DNA of 64,000 nt from Marmoricola sp. URHB0036 (GCF_000426045.1 NZ_KE384490.1:601046-665045), one strand, 5' to 3'. Counted from the stretch's first letter, positions 1 through 8,883 are shown. Translations and numbers: made by a program. The notes: generated from the letters alone by a model not told the origin.

Positions 1-146
1 TCGGCTTCGCCAAGGCCGGCCGGTTGATGGACATCCTCGAGAGTCGCGGGGTGGTCGGGCCGAGCGAGGGCTCCAAGGCCCGTGACGTGTTGATCAAGCC
101 CGACGATCTCGACGACGTGATCGCGACCATCCAGGGAGAGCAGTGA
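1..146 (+). CDS. ftsK: DNA translocase FtsK, C-terminal end (partial)
   Basis: Reading from base 3, this open frame ends in TGA at 144-146 and encodes the last 47 residues of a larger protein. The peptide ([20 protein letters not shown], then SEGSKAR) matches the winged-helix gamma domain that ends FtsK/SpoIIIE translocases and reads KOPS-like DNA polarity sites. The motor domain lies upstream of the window. Position just before a RodZ-like gene, rimO and pgsA fits the usual actinobacterial ftsK neighbourhood. The stop overlaps the next start (TGATG), so the two genes are probably cotranscribed. Assignment rests only on this short tail. Confidence 0.85.
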   Translation, partial: GFAKAGRLMDILESRGVVGPSEGSKARDVLIKPDDLDDVIATIQGEQ

Positions 147-1810
147 TGGGGGACCCCATGGGCGTTTCTGTCCGGCACAACTCGAAGCTCGCCGCCGCGG
201 TGGCCCTGGCGGCAGCCGTCCTCGCGGTGGTGTGGTTCTCACGCGCGCTGCAGACCGGCTCGGTCGCCGACTGGGCGTGGTGCCTGGTCGTGACCGCCGT
301 CGGCGTGCTCCAGCTGCTCGTGGTCCGCGACAGCCGGGCACCGCTGATGGTCGCCGACGAGCACGGCGTGCGCGTACGTCGCGGCGTGACGTGGAGCGGA
401 CTGCCGTGGCAGGACATCGAGAACGTCGAGGTCACCTCGCCGCGTCCGTGGCTGCGCGACGGCCGGATCGTCGTACAGCCACGTGCGGTGGAGGGTCCGC
501 TCGAGGCGCCGGCCGACCAGGGTGACGACTCCGCGGTCGCGCTGACGGCCGAGAGCTTCGTGGTGCCGCTCGGCCTGACCACTCGCCTGGAGTTCGACGG
601 GCTGACCGGGGACCTGGTCGCCGACCTCGACGCGCTGGCGAGCGGACGGGTGCCGGTGCTGGTGGTGACCCGGATGGAGCCCGAGAAGCCGGAGAAGGCC
701 GAGAAGCCCGAGAAGCAGGACAAGCCGGAGCGGCTCTCCCGCAAGGAGCGGGCCGGGCTCAAGGCGGCGCTGGCTGCCGAGTCCGAGGTCGAGGAGCACG
801 ACGAGCACGAGGAGCACGAGGAGCCGGAGGTGCCCGAGGACGCCACCAAGGCCGAGCCGCGTCCCCTGCACCCGCAGGCGGCGCCGGAGGAGGAGCCGTT
901 CGACCCGGTCGAGCCGGCCCGCGAGGCTCGCCCAGCTGCACGCAACGAGGTGATCAAGGACTCCGTCCGGATGCTGCCGACCCCGCCGCCGATCCCGGCC
1001 CAGCGCGCCGGCGACGGTCCGGTGGTGGTTGCCCGGGTCGACGACTACGTGCCCGACGAGCCGCGTCCGGCCGACAACGCCGTCATCGGTCCGCTGGTCG
1101 CGGCCGCCCGGCACCGGGCCCGGCTGAGCATCGACACCCTCTCCGAGCGCACGCGGATCCGTCCGCACGTGCTGGAGTGCATCGAGGTCGATGACTTCGC
1201 CGCCTGCGGAGGCGACTTCTACGCGCGTGGCCACCTGCGCACCCTGGCTCGCGTCTTCGGGCTGGACGCCCAGCAGCTGCTCGACCTGTACGACGAGCAC
1301 TACGCGACCGCCGAGATCGAGGCACGCCAGGTCTTCGAGGCCGAGCTGGCCACCGGCATCGGCGGCGGCGTCCGCGCGATCCGCAGCGGCCCCCGCTGGA
1401 GCCTGCTGGCAGCCTGTGTGCTGGCGCTCGCGACGGTGTGGGGCGTGGCCCGGGTCTTCAACGACACCCCGCAGGAGCTGGTCAGCCCGGCTCCCGGCGT
1501 GGTCGACTCCGCGGGCCTGGCGAGCGGCGCCGAGGCCGGCAACTCCCCGAAGATGACGCTGGCACCCCTCGAGGTGAGTGCGTCGGGGGCGAGCCCGCAG
1601 GTCGTCGTACGCGACCGCGACGGCCGGATCCTGTGGGCCGGCAAGCTGGCGGACGGCCAGCACCAGCAGGTCATCGGGCTGGCTCCGTTCGACGTCACCG
1701 CGAGCAACGGCAGCGCGGTCAAGGTGTCCTTCCTGAGCAAGCCGAAGGGCACGGTGGGCGACTCCTCGGCGGCCGCCAGCAAGACCTTCGGGCAGTCCAG
1801 CGGGAAGTAG
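146..1810 (+). CDS. RodZ-like helix-turn-helix membrane protein with PH-like N-terminal domain
   Basis: A 554-aa protein. Two hydrophobic segments lie near residues 13-65. They are followed by a PH-like stretch containing DEHGVRVRRGVTWSGLPW, a long Glu/Lys/Pro-rich linker with KPEK-type repeats (about 170-270), a RodZ-type HTH_25 domain (about 310-390, LSERTRIRPHVLECIEVDD), one membrane helix (about 418-440) and a C-terminal DUF4115-like beta domain. In known family members the HTH faces the cytoplasm and links to cell shape or division proteins. The N-terminal PH-like part is not standard for RodZ. ATG 146 is preferred because AGGGAGAG lies 5 nt upstream and it overlaps the ftsK stop. GTG 143 and ATG 158 are alternatives. 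Confidence 0.75.
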   Translation: MGDPMGVSVRHNSKLAAAVALAAAVLAVVWFSRALQTGSVADWAWCLVVTAVGVLQLLVVRDSRAPLMVADEHGVRVRRGVTWSGLPWQDIENVEVTSPRPWLRDGRIVVQPRAVEGPLEAPADQGDDSAVALTAESFVVPLGLTTRLEFDGLTGDLVADLDALASGRVPVLVVTRMEPEKPEKAEKPEKQDKPERLSRKERAGLKAALAAESEVEEHDEHEEHEEPEVPEDATKAEPRPLHPQAAPEEEPFDPVEPAREARPAARNEVIKDSVRMLPTPPPIPAQRAGDGPVVVARVDDYVPDEPRPADNAVIGPLVAAARHRARLSIDTLSERTRIRPHVLECIEVDDFAACGGDFYARGHLRTLARVFGLDAQQLLDLYDEHYATAEIEARQVFEAELATGIGGGVRAIRSGPRWSLLAACVLALATVWGVARVFNDTPQELVSPAPGVVDSAGLASGAEAGNSPKMTLAPLEVSASGASPQVVVRDRDGRILWAGKLADGQHQQVIGLAPFDVTASNGSAVKVSFLSKPKGTVGDSSAAASKTFGQSSGK

Positions 1811-1858
1811 CGCCGTTTTCGTGATGGCCGGGGCCGTCGGTCATACTCGACACGGCTC

Positions 1859-3301
1859 ATGACTACTGCGAAGACTTTCCCCCAGCGCCCTGCCTCCCCG
1901 CTGACCACCGTCGCGATGGTGACGCTGGGCTGCGCGCGCAACGAGGTCGACTCCGAGGAGCTCGCGGGTCGGCTGGAGGCGGGCGGGTTCCGCCTCGTGG
2001 AGGACCCCGAGGACGCCGAGACGGTCGTGGTGAACACCTGCGGGTTCGTCGAGGCGGCCAAGAAGGACTCGGTCGACACGCTGCTGGCGGCGGCCGACCT
2101 CAAGGACTCGGGCAAGGCCCAGGCGGTGGTGGCCGTGGGCTGCCTGGCCGAGCGGTACGGCGCCGAGCTGGCCACCTCGTTGCCGGAGGCCGATGCGGTG
2201 CTCGGCTTCGACGACTACCCCGACATCGCCGGCAAGCTGCGCTCGATCCTCGCCGGCGAGACCCAGCACCCGCACACACCCCAGGACCGTCGTCGGCTGC
2301 TGCCGATCTCCCCGGCCGATCGGGCCGATGCTCCGGCGTACCAACCCGGGCACGGCGAGCGGCGACGCCTCGACGCCGGTCCGATGGCACCGCTGAAGCT
2401 CGCGTCCGGCTGCGACCGGCGCTGCACCTTCTGCGCGATCCCGGCCTTCCGTGGCTCGTTCGTGTCGCGACGGCCCTCCGACGTGCTGGCCGAGGCCCGC
2501 TGGCTGGCCGGTCAGGGGGCGCGTGAGCTGTTCCTGGTCTCGGAGAACTCCACGTCCTACGGCAAGGACCTCGGCGACCTGCGCCTGCTGGAGACGATGC
2601 TGCCCGAGCTGGCCGCGGTCGACGGGGTCGAACGGGTGCGGGTGTCCTACCTCCAGCCTGCCGAGACCCGGCCGGGCCTGGTGACCGCGATCGCCTCGAC
2701 ACCGGGCGTGGCGGCGTACTTCGACCTGTCCTTCCAGCACGCCTCCCACCCGGTGCTACGTCGGATGCGCCGGTTCGGGGACGCCGAAGCCTTTCTCGGG
2801 CTGCTCGACCAGGCGCGGGCGCAGGCTCCCCAAGCGGGTGCCCGGTCGAACTTCATCGTCGGCTTCCCGGGCGAGACCGAGGAGGACCTCGAGATCCTCT
2901 GCGACTTCCTCTCGGCGGCCCGGCTGGACGCGATCGGGGTGTTCGGCTACTCCGACGAGGACGGCACCGAGGCCGAGAAGTTCGAGGGCAAGCTCGACGA
3001 GGACGAGATCGCCGACCGGCTGGCCCATGTCACCGCGCTCGCCGAGGAGCTGACCGCGCAGCGGGCCGAGGAGCGCATCGGCGAGCAGGTCACCGTGCTC
3101 GTGGAGACGGTCGAGGGTGGTCCGGACGGCTACGTCGAGGGGCGTGCCGCCCACCAGGGTCCCGAGGTCGACGGCTCGACGGTGCTGGAGGGCCTGACCG
3201 GGCCTGTGGCGGTCGGTGACATGATTCAGGCGGTGGTGGTCGGTTCCGAGGGAGTCGACCTGGTCGCCCGTCAGGTCACCGTTGCGGAGGAGGGTCGATG
3301 A
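1859..3301 (+). CDS. rimO: Ribosomal protein S12 methylthiotransferase RimO
   Basis: 480 aa. Order of parts: an N-terminal MTTase domain ([31 protein letters not shown]) whose cysteines bind one Fe-S cluster, a radical SAM core with the CxxxCxxC motif in [13 protein letters not shown], and a C-terminal TRAM domain. RimO uses two [4Fe-4S] clusters and SAM to add a methylthio group to an aspartate of ribosomal protein S12. The length is typical. A linker of about 40 residues rich in charged residues lies before the radical SAM motif. The stop overlaps the pgsA start by 4 bp (ATGA). MiaB, a paralogous tRNA enzyme, is less likely given the NEVDSE motif and the pgsA neighbour. Confidence 0.93.
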   Translation: MTTAKTFPQRPASPLTTVAMVTLGCARNEVDSEELAGRLEAGGFRLVEDPEDAETVVVNTCGFVEAAKKDSVDTLLAAADLKDSGKAQAVVAVGCLAERYGAELATSLPEADAVLGFDDYPDIAGKLRSILAGETQHPHTPQDRRRLLPISPADRADAPAYQPGHGERRRLDAGPMAPLKLASGCDRRCTFCAIPAFRGSFVSRRPSDVLAEARWLAGQGARELFLVSENSTSYGKDLGDLRLLETMLPELAAVDGVERVRVSYLQPAETRPGLVTAIASTPGVAAYFDLSFQHASHPVLRRMRRFGDAEAFLGLLDQARAQAPQAGARSNFIVGFPGETEEDLEILCDFLSAARLDAIGVFGYSDEDGTEAEKFEGKLDEDEIADRLAHVTALAEELTAQRAEERIGEQVTVLVETVEGGPDGYVEGRAAHQGPEVDGSTVLEGLTGPVAVGDMIQAVVVGSEGVDLVARQVTVAEEGR

Positions 3302-3939
3302 GCCAGTCCGACATCTCTCCGCAGGTCAGCAACTGGAACGTGCCCAACGCGCTCACCACGCTGCGGATCGTGATGGTGCCGTTCTTCGGCTGGGCCCTGC
3401 TCTACGACGGCGGTCACCACCTCGGCTGGCGCTGGGTGGCGTGGCTGCTGTTCTGCCTGGCGATGATCACCGACAAGGTCGACGGCGACCTCGCCCGCAA
3501 GCACAACCTGGTCACCAACTTCGGCAAGATCGCCGACCCGATCGCGGACAAGGCCATCACCGGCATGGCGTTCATCGGGCTCGCGATCATCGCGGACTTC
3601 ATGCCGGCCTGGCTGTGGTGGACCATCACCGTGGTCGTGCTGCTGCGCGAGTGGGCAGTGACCATCGCCCGGCTCTCGATCGCCAAGGACATCGTGATGC
3701 CGGCCAAGCAGAGCGGCAAGGTCAAGACGGCCACGCAGGCCCTGGCGCTCGGCGGTTTCGTGGCCCCGTTCGGGCTGCTGACCGGCGTCTGGGAGGTCCC
3801 GGGCGACATCATCTGGTGGCTCTCGGCAGTCGCGATGGCGATCGCCGTACTGCTGACCCTCACGTCCGGCTGGGAGTTCGCGCGCGACGTCGTACGTCAT
3901 CGCAGCGGGGAGCCGGCCACCGCGCCCACCGACGCCTGA
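3298..3939 (+). CDS. pgsA: CDP-diacylglycerol-glycerol-3-phosphate 3-phosphatidyltransferase
   Basis: 213 aa, all-helical membrane protein with about six hydrophobic segments. The CDP-alcohol phosphatidyltransferase signature is complete: [11 protein letters not shown], then [10 protein letters not shown], supplying the metal-binding aspartates. It makes phosphatidylglycerol phosphate from CDP-diacylglycerol and glycerol 3-phosphate, the committed step to phosphatidylglycerol and cardiolipin. The start overlaps the rimO stop (ATGA), so translation is probably coupled. In many actinobacteria the next gene is the cinA/pncC homologue. Here that gene lies 4.5 kb further on. The gene is followed by a structured dual-hairpin element at 3955-4033. 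Confidence 0.93.
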   Translation: MSQSDISPQVSNWNVPNALTTLRIVMVPFFGWALLYDGGHHLGWRWVAWLLFCLAMITDKVDGDLARKHNLVTNFGKIADPIADKAITGMAFIGLAIIADFMPAWLWWTITVVVLLREWAVTIARLSIAKDIVMPAKQSGKVKTATQALALGGFVAPFGLLTGVWEVPGDIIWWLSAVAMAIAVLLTLTSGWEFARDVVRHRSGEPATAPTDA

Positions 3940-3954
3940 GTCGCAAACCGGGCG

Positions 3955-4033
3955 GGGCTGGCGGGTAGTTCTGGACGCGGAGGGCCGAAGTATCGCCCTT
4001 CCGGGGGCAGTTTCCCCGGGCGCCCGGGGAAAC
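3955..4033 (+). repeat. Dual-hairpin intergenic repeat, copy 1
   Basis: A 79-bp element between the convergent stops of pgsA and the CGNR gene. It aligns without gaps, 71/79 identical, to the reverse complement of 42275-42353. Hairpin 1 pairs 3977-3986 with 3995-4004 around the conserved loop GAAGTATC. Hairpin 2 is a perfect 24-bp palindrome at 4010-4033. The two copies differ at 3981/3999 by an A-T to T-A swap that preserves pairing. Both copies lie directly after a stop codon in the same sense, which suggests a 3'-end or terminator role. There is no U-tract. A mobile REP-like origin is also possible. Confidence 0.8.
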
Positions 4034-4039
4034 CGCGGC

Positions 4040-4588
4040 CTACTCCGCCCGCAGCCGGTCCCGGTACGCGCGGACGTTCTCCCGGTTGCCGCAGCCGTCC
4101 TCGCAGAACCGCTTGGAGCGGTTGCGGGACAGGTCGAGCACGACGTTGTCGCAGTCGTCGGCGGCGCAGTTCTTGAGGCGGTCGAGCTCGGCGGTGCGGA
4201 TCACGTCGGTGAAGGCCATCGCGGCCTCGACCAGCATCCGGGTGGCCAGCGGCGCCTCCTGGGGTACGGCGTGGATGTGCCAGCCGATGTCGTCGTGGTC
4301 GACGAGCTGGGGGAGTGCGTGGGAGTCGCGGAGCACCTCGTTGACCGCGGCCACGAGCTCGTCCTCCGGCAGTCGCCACAGGGTCCGTAGCCGCGGGCGC
4401 AGGGACCGTACGGCGTCCAGCTCGGCCCGGTCGCCGGTCCGGCTGCCCGACCAGCCGGTCTCGTCGAGGAAGGTGACCAGTGCCTCCTCGGTGAGCAGCG
4501 TGTCCTGCCCGGAACCGTCGCCGGGATCGGTGTTCACCAGCGCCGCTGCGGCCGCCAACGCACTCTCTGTGTCATGGGCAAAAGTCAC
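4040..4588 (-). CDS. CGNR zinc-finger / ABATE-domain putative regulator
   Basis: 182 aa. The N-terminal region resembles the ABATE domain (ALVNTDPGD start). The C-terminus carries the CGNR treble-clef finger: CAADDCDNVVLDLSRNRSKR followed by FCEDGCGNRENVRAYR, with four cysteines placed to bind zinc. Such proteins are considered stress-responsive transcription regulators; the ligand is unknown. The start is GTG 4588, with AGGAG 6 nt upstream. It is divergent from the EamA exporter at 4662, and ACTCCTGACAGG occurs twice in the 73-bp gap, which could be its operator. An autoregulator that controls the exporter is an inference. Confidence 0.82.
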   Translation of the reverse strand: MTFAHDTESALAAAAALVNTDPGDGSGQDTLLTEEALVTFLDETGWSGSRTGDRAELDAVRSLRPRLRTLWRLPEDELVAAVNEVLRDSHALPQLVDHDDIGWHIHAVPQEAPLATRMLVEAAMAFTDVIRTAELDRLKNCAADDCDNVVLDLSRNRSKRFCEDGCGNRENVRAYRDRLRAE

Positions 4589-4592
4589 GTTG

Positions 4593-4651
4593 ACTCCTGA
4601 CAGGTCATGCTCCTAGAGTAACCGGTGTACTCCACTTTTACTCCTGACAGG
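4593..4651. promoter_or_regulatory. Direct repeats in the divergent CGNR/EamA promoter gap
   Basis: ACTCCTGACAGG occurs at 4593-4604 and again at 4640-4651, 47 bp apart. Between them is a small dyad, GAGTA at 4616-4620 and TACTC at 4628-4632. The first copy also supplies, on the minus strand, the Shine-Dalgarno of the CGNR gene. The arrangement looks like an operator pair for the CGNR regulator acting on both genes. Binding is inferred. Confidence 0.4.
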
Positions 4652-4661
4652 CGGTGAGACG

Positions 4662-5780
4662 GTGTCCACGAGGACCACGAGTGCCGGAATCCTGGTCGCG
4701 CTGGTCTCGGCCGCCACCTTCGCCACGTCCGGGCCGTTCGCCAAGTCGCTGCTGACAACGGGGTGGACTCCTGGCTCGGTGGTCTTCCTGCGGATCGCGG
4801 TAGCCGCGGTGGTGCTGCTGGTGCCGACCGTACGTGCCCTCCGCGGCCGTTGGCACCTGGTGCGGCGCGAGTGGGGGCAGGTCGTCGCCTTCGGGCTGCT
4901 GGCCGTGGCGCTGCCGCAGGTCTCCTTCTTCTACGCCGTCGGCCACCTGTCGGTCGGTGTGGCGCTGATGCTGGAGTACCTCGGCCTCGTCCTGGTGGTC
5001 ATCTGGCAGTCGGCGGTGGGTCGGCGCCTGCCCGGCCCCGCCACCACCCTCGGGGTGCTGCTGGCGCTGGTCGGGCTCGCCCTCGTCCTCGATGCCCTCT
5101 CAATCTGGCAGAGCGGTGGAGTCCGCATCGACGGGATCGGCGTGGCCTGGGGCCTGCTCGCGGCGGTCGGCCTCGCGTCGTACTTCCTGATGTCGGGTCG
5201 CACCCACGACACCGCCTTGCCGCCGCTCGCGCTGGCCGGTGGGGGTCTCGTGGTCGGTGCGCTGGCGTTCGCTGCGCTGGGCGCGACCGGCGTGCTGCCC
5301 ATGGAGTTCCACGCCTACCCGGCCCAGCTGAACGGTTTCTCGTTCCCCTGGTGGGCGGCGGTGCTCGAGCTCGGCGTGATCGCTGGGGCGACGCCGTACG
5401 TCACCGGGATCACCGCGACGCGGGTGCTGGGGTCCAAGCTGGCCTCGTTCGTCGGCCTCTCGGAGGTCCTGTTCACGGTGCTGCTCGCGTGGCTGCTGCT
5501 GGGCGAGCTGCCGCGGGCGATCCAGCTGGTCGGCGGCCTCTTCATCCTGGCGGGCGTGGCCGTCGTACGCGCAGAAGAGTCCCGCCCGGTCCGGATCGGC
5601 GGGCGGGACTCGTCTGACGCAGGTTCAGCGACTGAAGCGAACCTGGCGGTCGCCGTACCGCTGCGTGGCCAGGTCCCGATAGTGGCGGACGATCGGGTCC
5701 AGGGCGACGGCGTCGACGTCTCTGCGGCGGAGGACCACCGAGGTGTCGTTGGGGCGGTGGAGCAGCAGAGCCCACTGTGA
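4662..5780 (+). CDS. EamA/DMT-family transporter
   Basis: 372 aa with about ten hydrophobic segments in two EamA repeats (residues about 5-140 and 160-300), the fold of drug/metabolite exporters such as RhaT/YdcZ relatives. The substrate cannot be read from sequence. The usual family end would be near residue 305 (GVAVVRAEE). The final 65 residues are polar, low in hydrophobicity and lie antisense to the 3' end of the opposing gene, so this tail may be a recent stop-codon readthrough. GTG 4662 starts 74 bp from the divergent CGNR gene. The pair may form a small regulated efflux unit. Confidence 0.85.
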   Translation: MSTRTTSAGILVALVSAATFATSGPFAKSLLTTGWTPGSVVFLRIAVAAVVLLVPTVRALRGRWHLVRREWGQVVAFGLLAVALPQVSFFYAVGHLSVGVALMLEYLGLVLVVIWQSAVGRRLPGPATTLGVLLALVGLALVLDALSIWQSGGVRIDGIGVAWGLLAAVGLASYFLMSGRTHDTALPPLALAGGGLVVGALAFAALGATGVLPMEFHAYPAQLNGFSFPWWAAVLELGVIAGATPYVTGITATRVLGSKLASFVGLSEVLFTVLLAWLLLGELPRAIQLVGGLFILAGVAVVRAEESRPVRIGGRDSSDAGSATEANLAVAVPLRGQVPIVADDRVQGDGVDVSAAEDHRGVVGAVEQQSPL

Positions 5781-6413
5781 GCTGCGCGGCTCGCCGACGA
5801 CGTCGACGGGCTGCAGGCCGTCGGCGAGGTCGAAGCGCTCGCTGCCACTGCTGTTGCGGACGGTGAGGATCGAGCCGCGGAGGCTGACCACCTGCGGGGT
5901 GCTGGCGATCAGCAGCGCCCACAGGGCGACGACCACGCCGATGCCGATGACCACGGAGATGAACTCGTCGGACCCGCGGGTCTCGGCGTAGCGCAGCCCG
6001 AGGGCCGAGGTGCCGGCAACGGCGAACAGGAGCATGGCGGCGGCGAAGATGCGAGGGCCGTGGCTGGCCTTCCACTGCACGCTGTTGGGCAGTCCGGCGG
6101 GCCGCGCGGCGGGCGTCACCTGCGGTGCCCGCTCGGGCTCCTCGGTGGCAGCAGCGGCCTGGGGCACCTCGGTGGCCTCGACCGCCTCGATGCTCTCGGA
6201 CACGTCGACGGTCTCGGGCACGTCGGTGGCCTCGACCTCGATGCTCTCGTGGGTCGGCACCTTCTGGGTCGGGATCAGAGGCTGCTCCGCAGGCAGCTTG
6301 TGCTTGCCCGCGGTGGCCTGGTCCTCGGAGAGCAGCTCGGTGAGCTTGGAGAAGGTGCCCGTGACACCACTCATCACACCCTTGGCTGCTCCGGTTTCGC
6401 CCCTGTGTCGCAT
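5625..6413 (-). CDS. Hypothetical membrane protein with PH-like C-terminal domain
   Basis: 262 aa from ATG 6413, chosen over the far upstream ATG because GGGGGA lies 7 nt before it. The N-terminal 120 residues are acidic, low complexity and Val/Glu/Thr-rich (ESIEVEATDVPETVDVSES). Two membrane helices follow (FAAAMLLFAVAGTSALGL and VVIGIGVVVALWALLIAST), then a cytoplasmic beta-rich domain resembling a bacterial PH domain (TPQVVSLRGSILTVRNSS). No catalytic motif is visible. The 3' end overlaps the EamA gene by 156 bp in antisense orientation. Function unknown. Confidence 0.7.
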   Translation of the reverse strand: MRHRGETGAAKGVMSGVTGTFSKLTELLSEDQATAGKHKLPAEQPLIPTQKVPTHESIEVEATDVPETVDVSESIEAVEATEVPQAAAATEEPERAPQVTPAARPAGLPNSVQWKASHGPRIFAAAMLLFAVAGTSALGLRYAETRGSDEFISVVIGIGVVVALWALLIASTPQVVSLRGSILTVRNSSGSERFDLADGLQPVDVVGEPRSSQWALLLHRPNDTSVVLRRRDVDAVALDPIVRHYRDLATQRYGDRQVRFSR

Positions 6414-6561
6414 GTCGTTGTCCCCCGTGTGTGTTGCTTGTTCCCCACCGTTTCCGATCGGTTGGACAAGCATGTAACCAGCTCGGGCAGATAGGGACAT
6501 TTGCCCGTTAAATCGGAGTTCACGGACTAGACCGGTCGTCCCTTAAGTCGGCATTGTCGTA

Positions 6562-8352
6562 TCAGGGGGTGAGCGTCGATTCTCGGGCTCGTTCGATGTT
6601 CATCGCGGCGCCGACCAGGGCCAGGTGCGAGAAGGCCTGCGGGAAGTTCCCGACCATCCGCTTCTCGTGCACGTCGTACTCCTCGCTGAGCAGCCCGACG
6701 TCGTTGGTCAGGCCCATCAGGCGGTCCATCAGCGCGTTGGCGTCGTCGATCCGGCCGGCCAGGGCGTACGCCGAGACCAGCCAGAACGAGCAGGCCAGGA
6801 ACGGGTGCTCGCCGCCCTCGAGCCCGTCGACCCCGCTCGAGGTGCGGTAGCGCATCAGCAGCCCGCCGCGCATCAGGTCCTCCTCGACGGCCTTGATCGT
6901 GCCCACCATCTTCGGGTCGTCGCCCTTGATGAACCGGACCATCGGCAGCACCAGCAGGGAGGCGTCGACCTCGCGGGTGTCGTAGTGCTGGGTGAAGGTG
7001 TTGCGCTCGGCGTCGTAGCCGTGCGTCATGATCTCCTCGCGCACCTGGTCGCGGACCGCCCGCCACTCGTCCACCGGGCCGTGCAGGCCGTGCTCCTCGA
7101 CCCCCTCGATCGCCCGGTCGAAGGCGGCCCACACCATCACCCGACTGTGCGTGAAGCGCCGCTGCTCGCCGCGGATCTCCCACAGGCCGTTGTCGGGGCG
7201 GCGCCAGTCCTCGGCCAGCTCGTTGACCAGGGTGCGCTGCAGGCTCCAGCTGTCCCGGGTCTCCGCGACTCCGTTGTTGCGAGCCATCGACAGCGCGCAC
7301 ATGACCTCGCCGAGCACGTCGGTCTGGCGCTGCGTGACGGCGCCGTTGCCGATGCGCACGGGTCGTGAGTCCGCATAGCCGGCCAGGTGCTCGAGCTCGC
7401 GCTCGGGGAGGTGGCGTCCGCCCTCGACGGTGTACATGACCTGCATGTCGTCCGGGTCGCCGGCGATCGCGCGCAGCAGCCAGTCGCGCCAGTGGTGGGC
7501 GGCGTCGTCACGACCGGCGGCAAGCAACGACTCCAGGGTCAGCGCCGCGTCGCGCAGCCAGCAGTAGCGGTAGTCCCAGTTGCGCTCGCCGCCGAAGTCC
7601 TCGGGCAGCGAGGTGGTCGGGGCCGCGACGATGCCGCCGGTGTCGACGTGCGTCAGCCCGCGCAGCGTGACCAGGCTGCGCACGACCTGGCGGCGCCAGG
7701 GCCCGGAGTAGCGACAGGCGTCGGCCCACGTCTGCTGCTCGCCGAGGGTCCACTCGAGCCGGGCGTCGATGTCGATGGGGCCGGGCATCTTCCGGTACGA
7801 CGGGATCCAGGTCAGCGTGAAGTCCAGCCGGTCGCCCTCGACGGCGTCGAAGGTCTCCTCGTGGCGCCCGTCGACCGCCGAGGGCAGACGCGGCCCGGTG
7901 AGGATGAGCTTGTCCGGCCCGGCGGTGGCGATGATCGCCGGTTCGCCGTCGACGTGCTCACGGTGCACCCAGGGGCGGACCTTGCCGTAGTCGTAGCGCA
8001 CCACCCAGCTGTGCCGGATCGACACCGTGCCCTTGATCCCCTCGACGCGGCGTACGACGTCGGCACGGCGGTCGCCGGTCGGCATCACGTCGGTGATCCG
8101 GACCTGCCCGGTGTCGGTGGTGTACGTCGTCTCGAGGACGGCTGTGTCACCGACGTACCGGCGGGTGGCCGTGTGCTTGCCGGACGGACCGAGCAGCCAG
8201 TGACCGTTCTCGTCGCTGCCGAGCAGCCCGGCGAAGCACGCGGGGGAGTCGAACTGGGGCAGGCACAGCCAGTCGATGGACCCGTCGATGCCGATCAGTG
8301 CGGCGGTGTGCCCGTCCCCGATGGCGGCGTAGTCCTCGATCGGCAGCGGCAT
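6562..8352 (-). CDS. Glycoside hydrolase family 15 protein (glucoamylase/trehalase-like)
   Basis: 596 aa. The N-terminus (IEDYAAIGDGHTAALIGIDG, SIDWLCLPQFDSPACFAGLL) is the beta-sandwich typical of bacterial GH15 enzymes. The C-terminal two-thirds forms the (alpha/alpha)6 barrel with the conserved NWDYRYCWLRDA. Family members release glucose from the ends of alpha-glucans. Mycobacterial relatives of this length are trehalases, so trehalose hydrolysis is a real alternative. There is no signal peptide, so it is cytoplasmic. TAGCCT lies 6 nt upstream of ATG 8352, suggesting a leaderless transcript. No trehalose or glycogen genes are adjacent. Confidence 0.88.
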   Translation of the reverse strand: MPLPIEDYAAIGDGHTAALIGIDGSIDWLCLPQFDSPACFAGLLGSDENGHWLLGPSGKHTATRRYVGDTAVLETTYTTDTGQVRITDVMPTGDRRADVVRRVEGIKGTVSIRHSWVVRYDYGKVRPWVHREHVDGEPAIIATAGPDKLILTGPRLPSAVDGRHEETFDAVEGDRLDFTLTWIPSYRKMPGPIDIDARLEWTLGEQQTWADACRYSGPWRRQVVRSLVTLRGLTHVDTGGIVAAPTTSLPEDFGGERNWDYRYCWLRDAALTLESLLAAGRDDAAHHWRDWLLRAIAGDPDDMQVMYTVEGGRHLPERELEHLAGYADSRPVRIGNGAVTQRQTDVLGEVMCALSMARNNGVAETRDSWSLQRTLVNELAEDWRRPDNGLWEIRGEQRRFTHSRVMVWAAFDRAIEGVEEHGLHGPVDEWRAVRDQVREEIMTHGYDAERNTFTQHYDTREVDASLLVLPMVRFIKGDDPKMVGTIKAVEEDLMRGGLLMRYRTSSGVDGLEGGEHPFLACSFWLVSAYALAGRIDDANALMDRLMGLTNDVGLLSEEYDVHEKRMVGNFPQAFSHLALVGAAMNIERARESTLTP

Positions 8353-8427
8353 GAACGCAGGCTAGCGACCGGCGGGTCGCGGCGCCGAGCCTCGCGCCCG
8401 CGGATGGGACGGCGCTAGCGTCGGTCC

Positions 8428-8883
8428 ATGACCGACCCGGCTCTGGTGCACGCGGCGCTCCTCGAGCGTGGCCTGACCGTCGGGTGCGCCGAGTCGCTCA
8501 CCGGTGGCGAGCTGGCCGCGATGCTCAGTGCCACGCCGGGGGCGTCGGGGACCTTCGTCGGCGGCGTGGTCAGCTACTCGACCGAGGTGAAGCGTCGGCT
8601 GCTCTCCGTCACGGCTGCCGAGGTGGTGTCCGGCGAGTGCGCCGTGCAGATGGCTGCCGGAGCCCGCGACCTGCTGGAGGTCGACTGGGCAGTGTCCACG
8701 ACCGGGGTCGCCGGGCCGGACCTCCAGGAGGGCCGGCCGGTGGGCACGGTGTTCGTCGGGCTGGCGAGCAGTGACACGGCCCGCTTCGTGCGGCTCGACC
8801 TGGACGGGGACCGGGACGCGATCCGGTCCGGGGCGTGCGCCGGGGCGCTCGACCTGCTGCTCGCGGAGGTGACCCGTGGATGA
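8428..8883 (+). CDS. pncC: CinA C-terminal domain protein (nicotinamide-nucleotide amidohydrolase)
   Basis: 151 aa, a stand-alone CinA C-terminal domain: CAESLTGGELAAMLSATPGA, VVSYSTEVKRRLL and TTGVAGPDLQEGRPVGTVF. PncC deamidates nicotinamide mononucleotide to nicotinate mononucleotide in pyridine nucleotide recycling. The N-terminal molybdopterin-like domain of full CinA is absent, as is normal for the short form. TAGCGT at 8416-8421 is 6 nt from ATG, indicating a leaderless promoter of its own. It normally follows pgsA in actinobacteria; here four genes lie between. It overlaps the next gene by 8 bp. Confidence 0.88.
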   Translation: MTDPALVHAALLERGLTVGCAESLTGGELAAMLSATPGASGTFVGGVVSYSTEVKRRLLSVTAAEVVSGECAVQMAAGARDLLEVDWAVSTTGVAGPDLQEGRPVGTVFVGLASSDTARFVRLDLDGDRDAIRSGACAGALDLLLAEVTRG

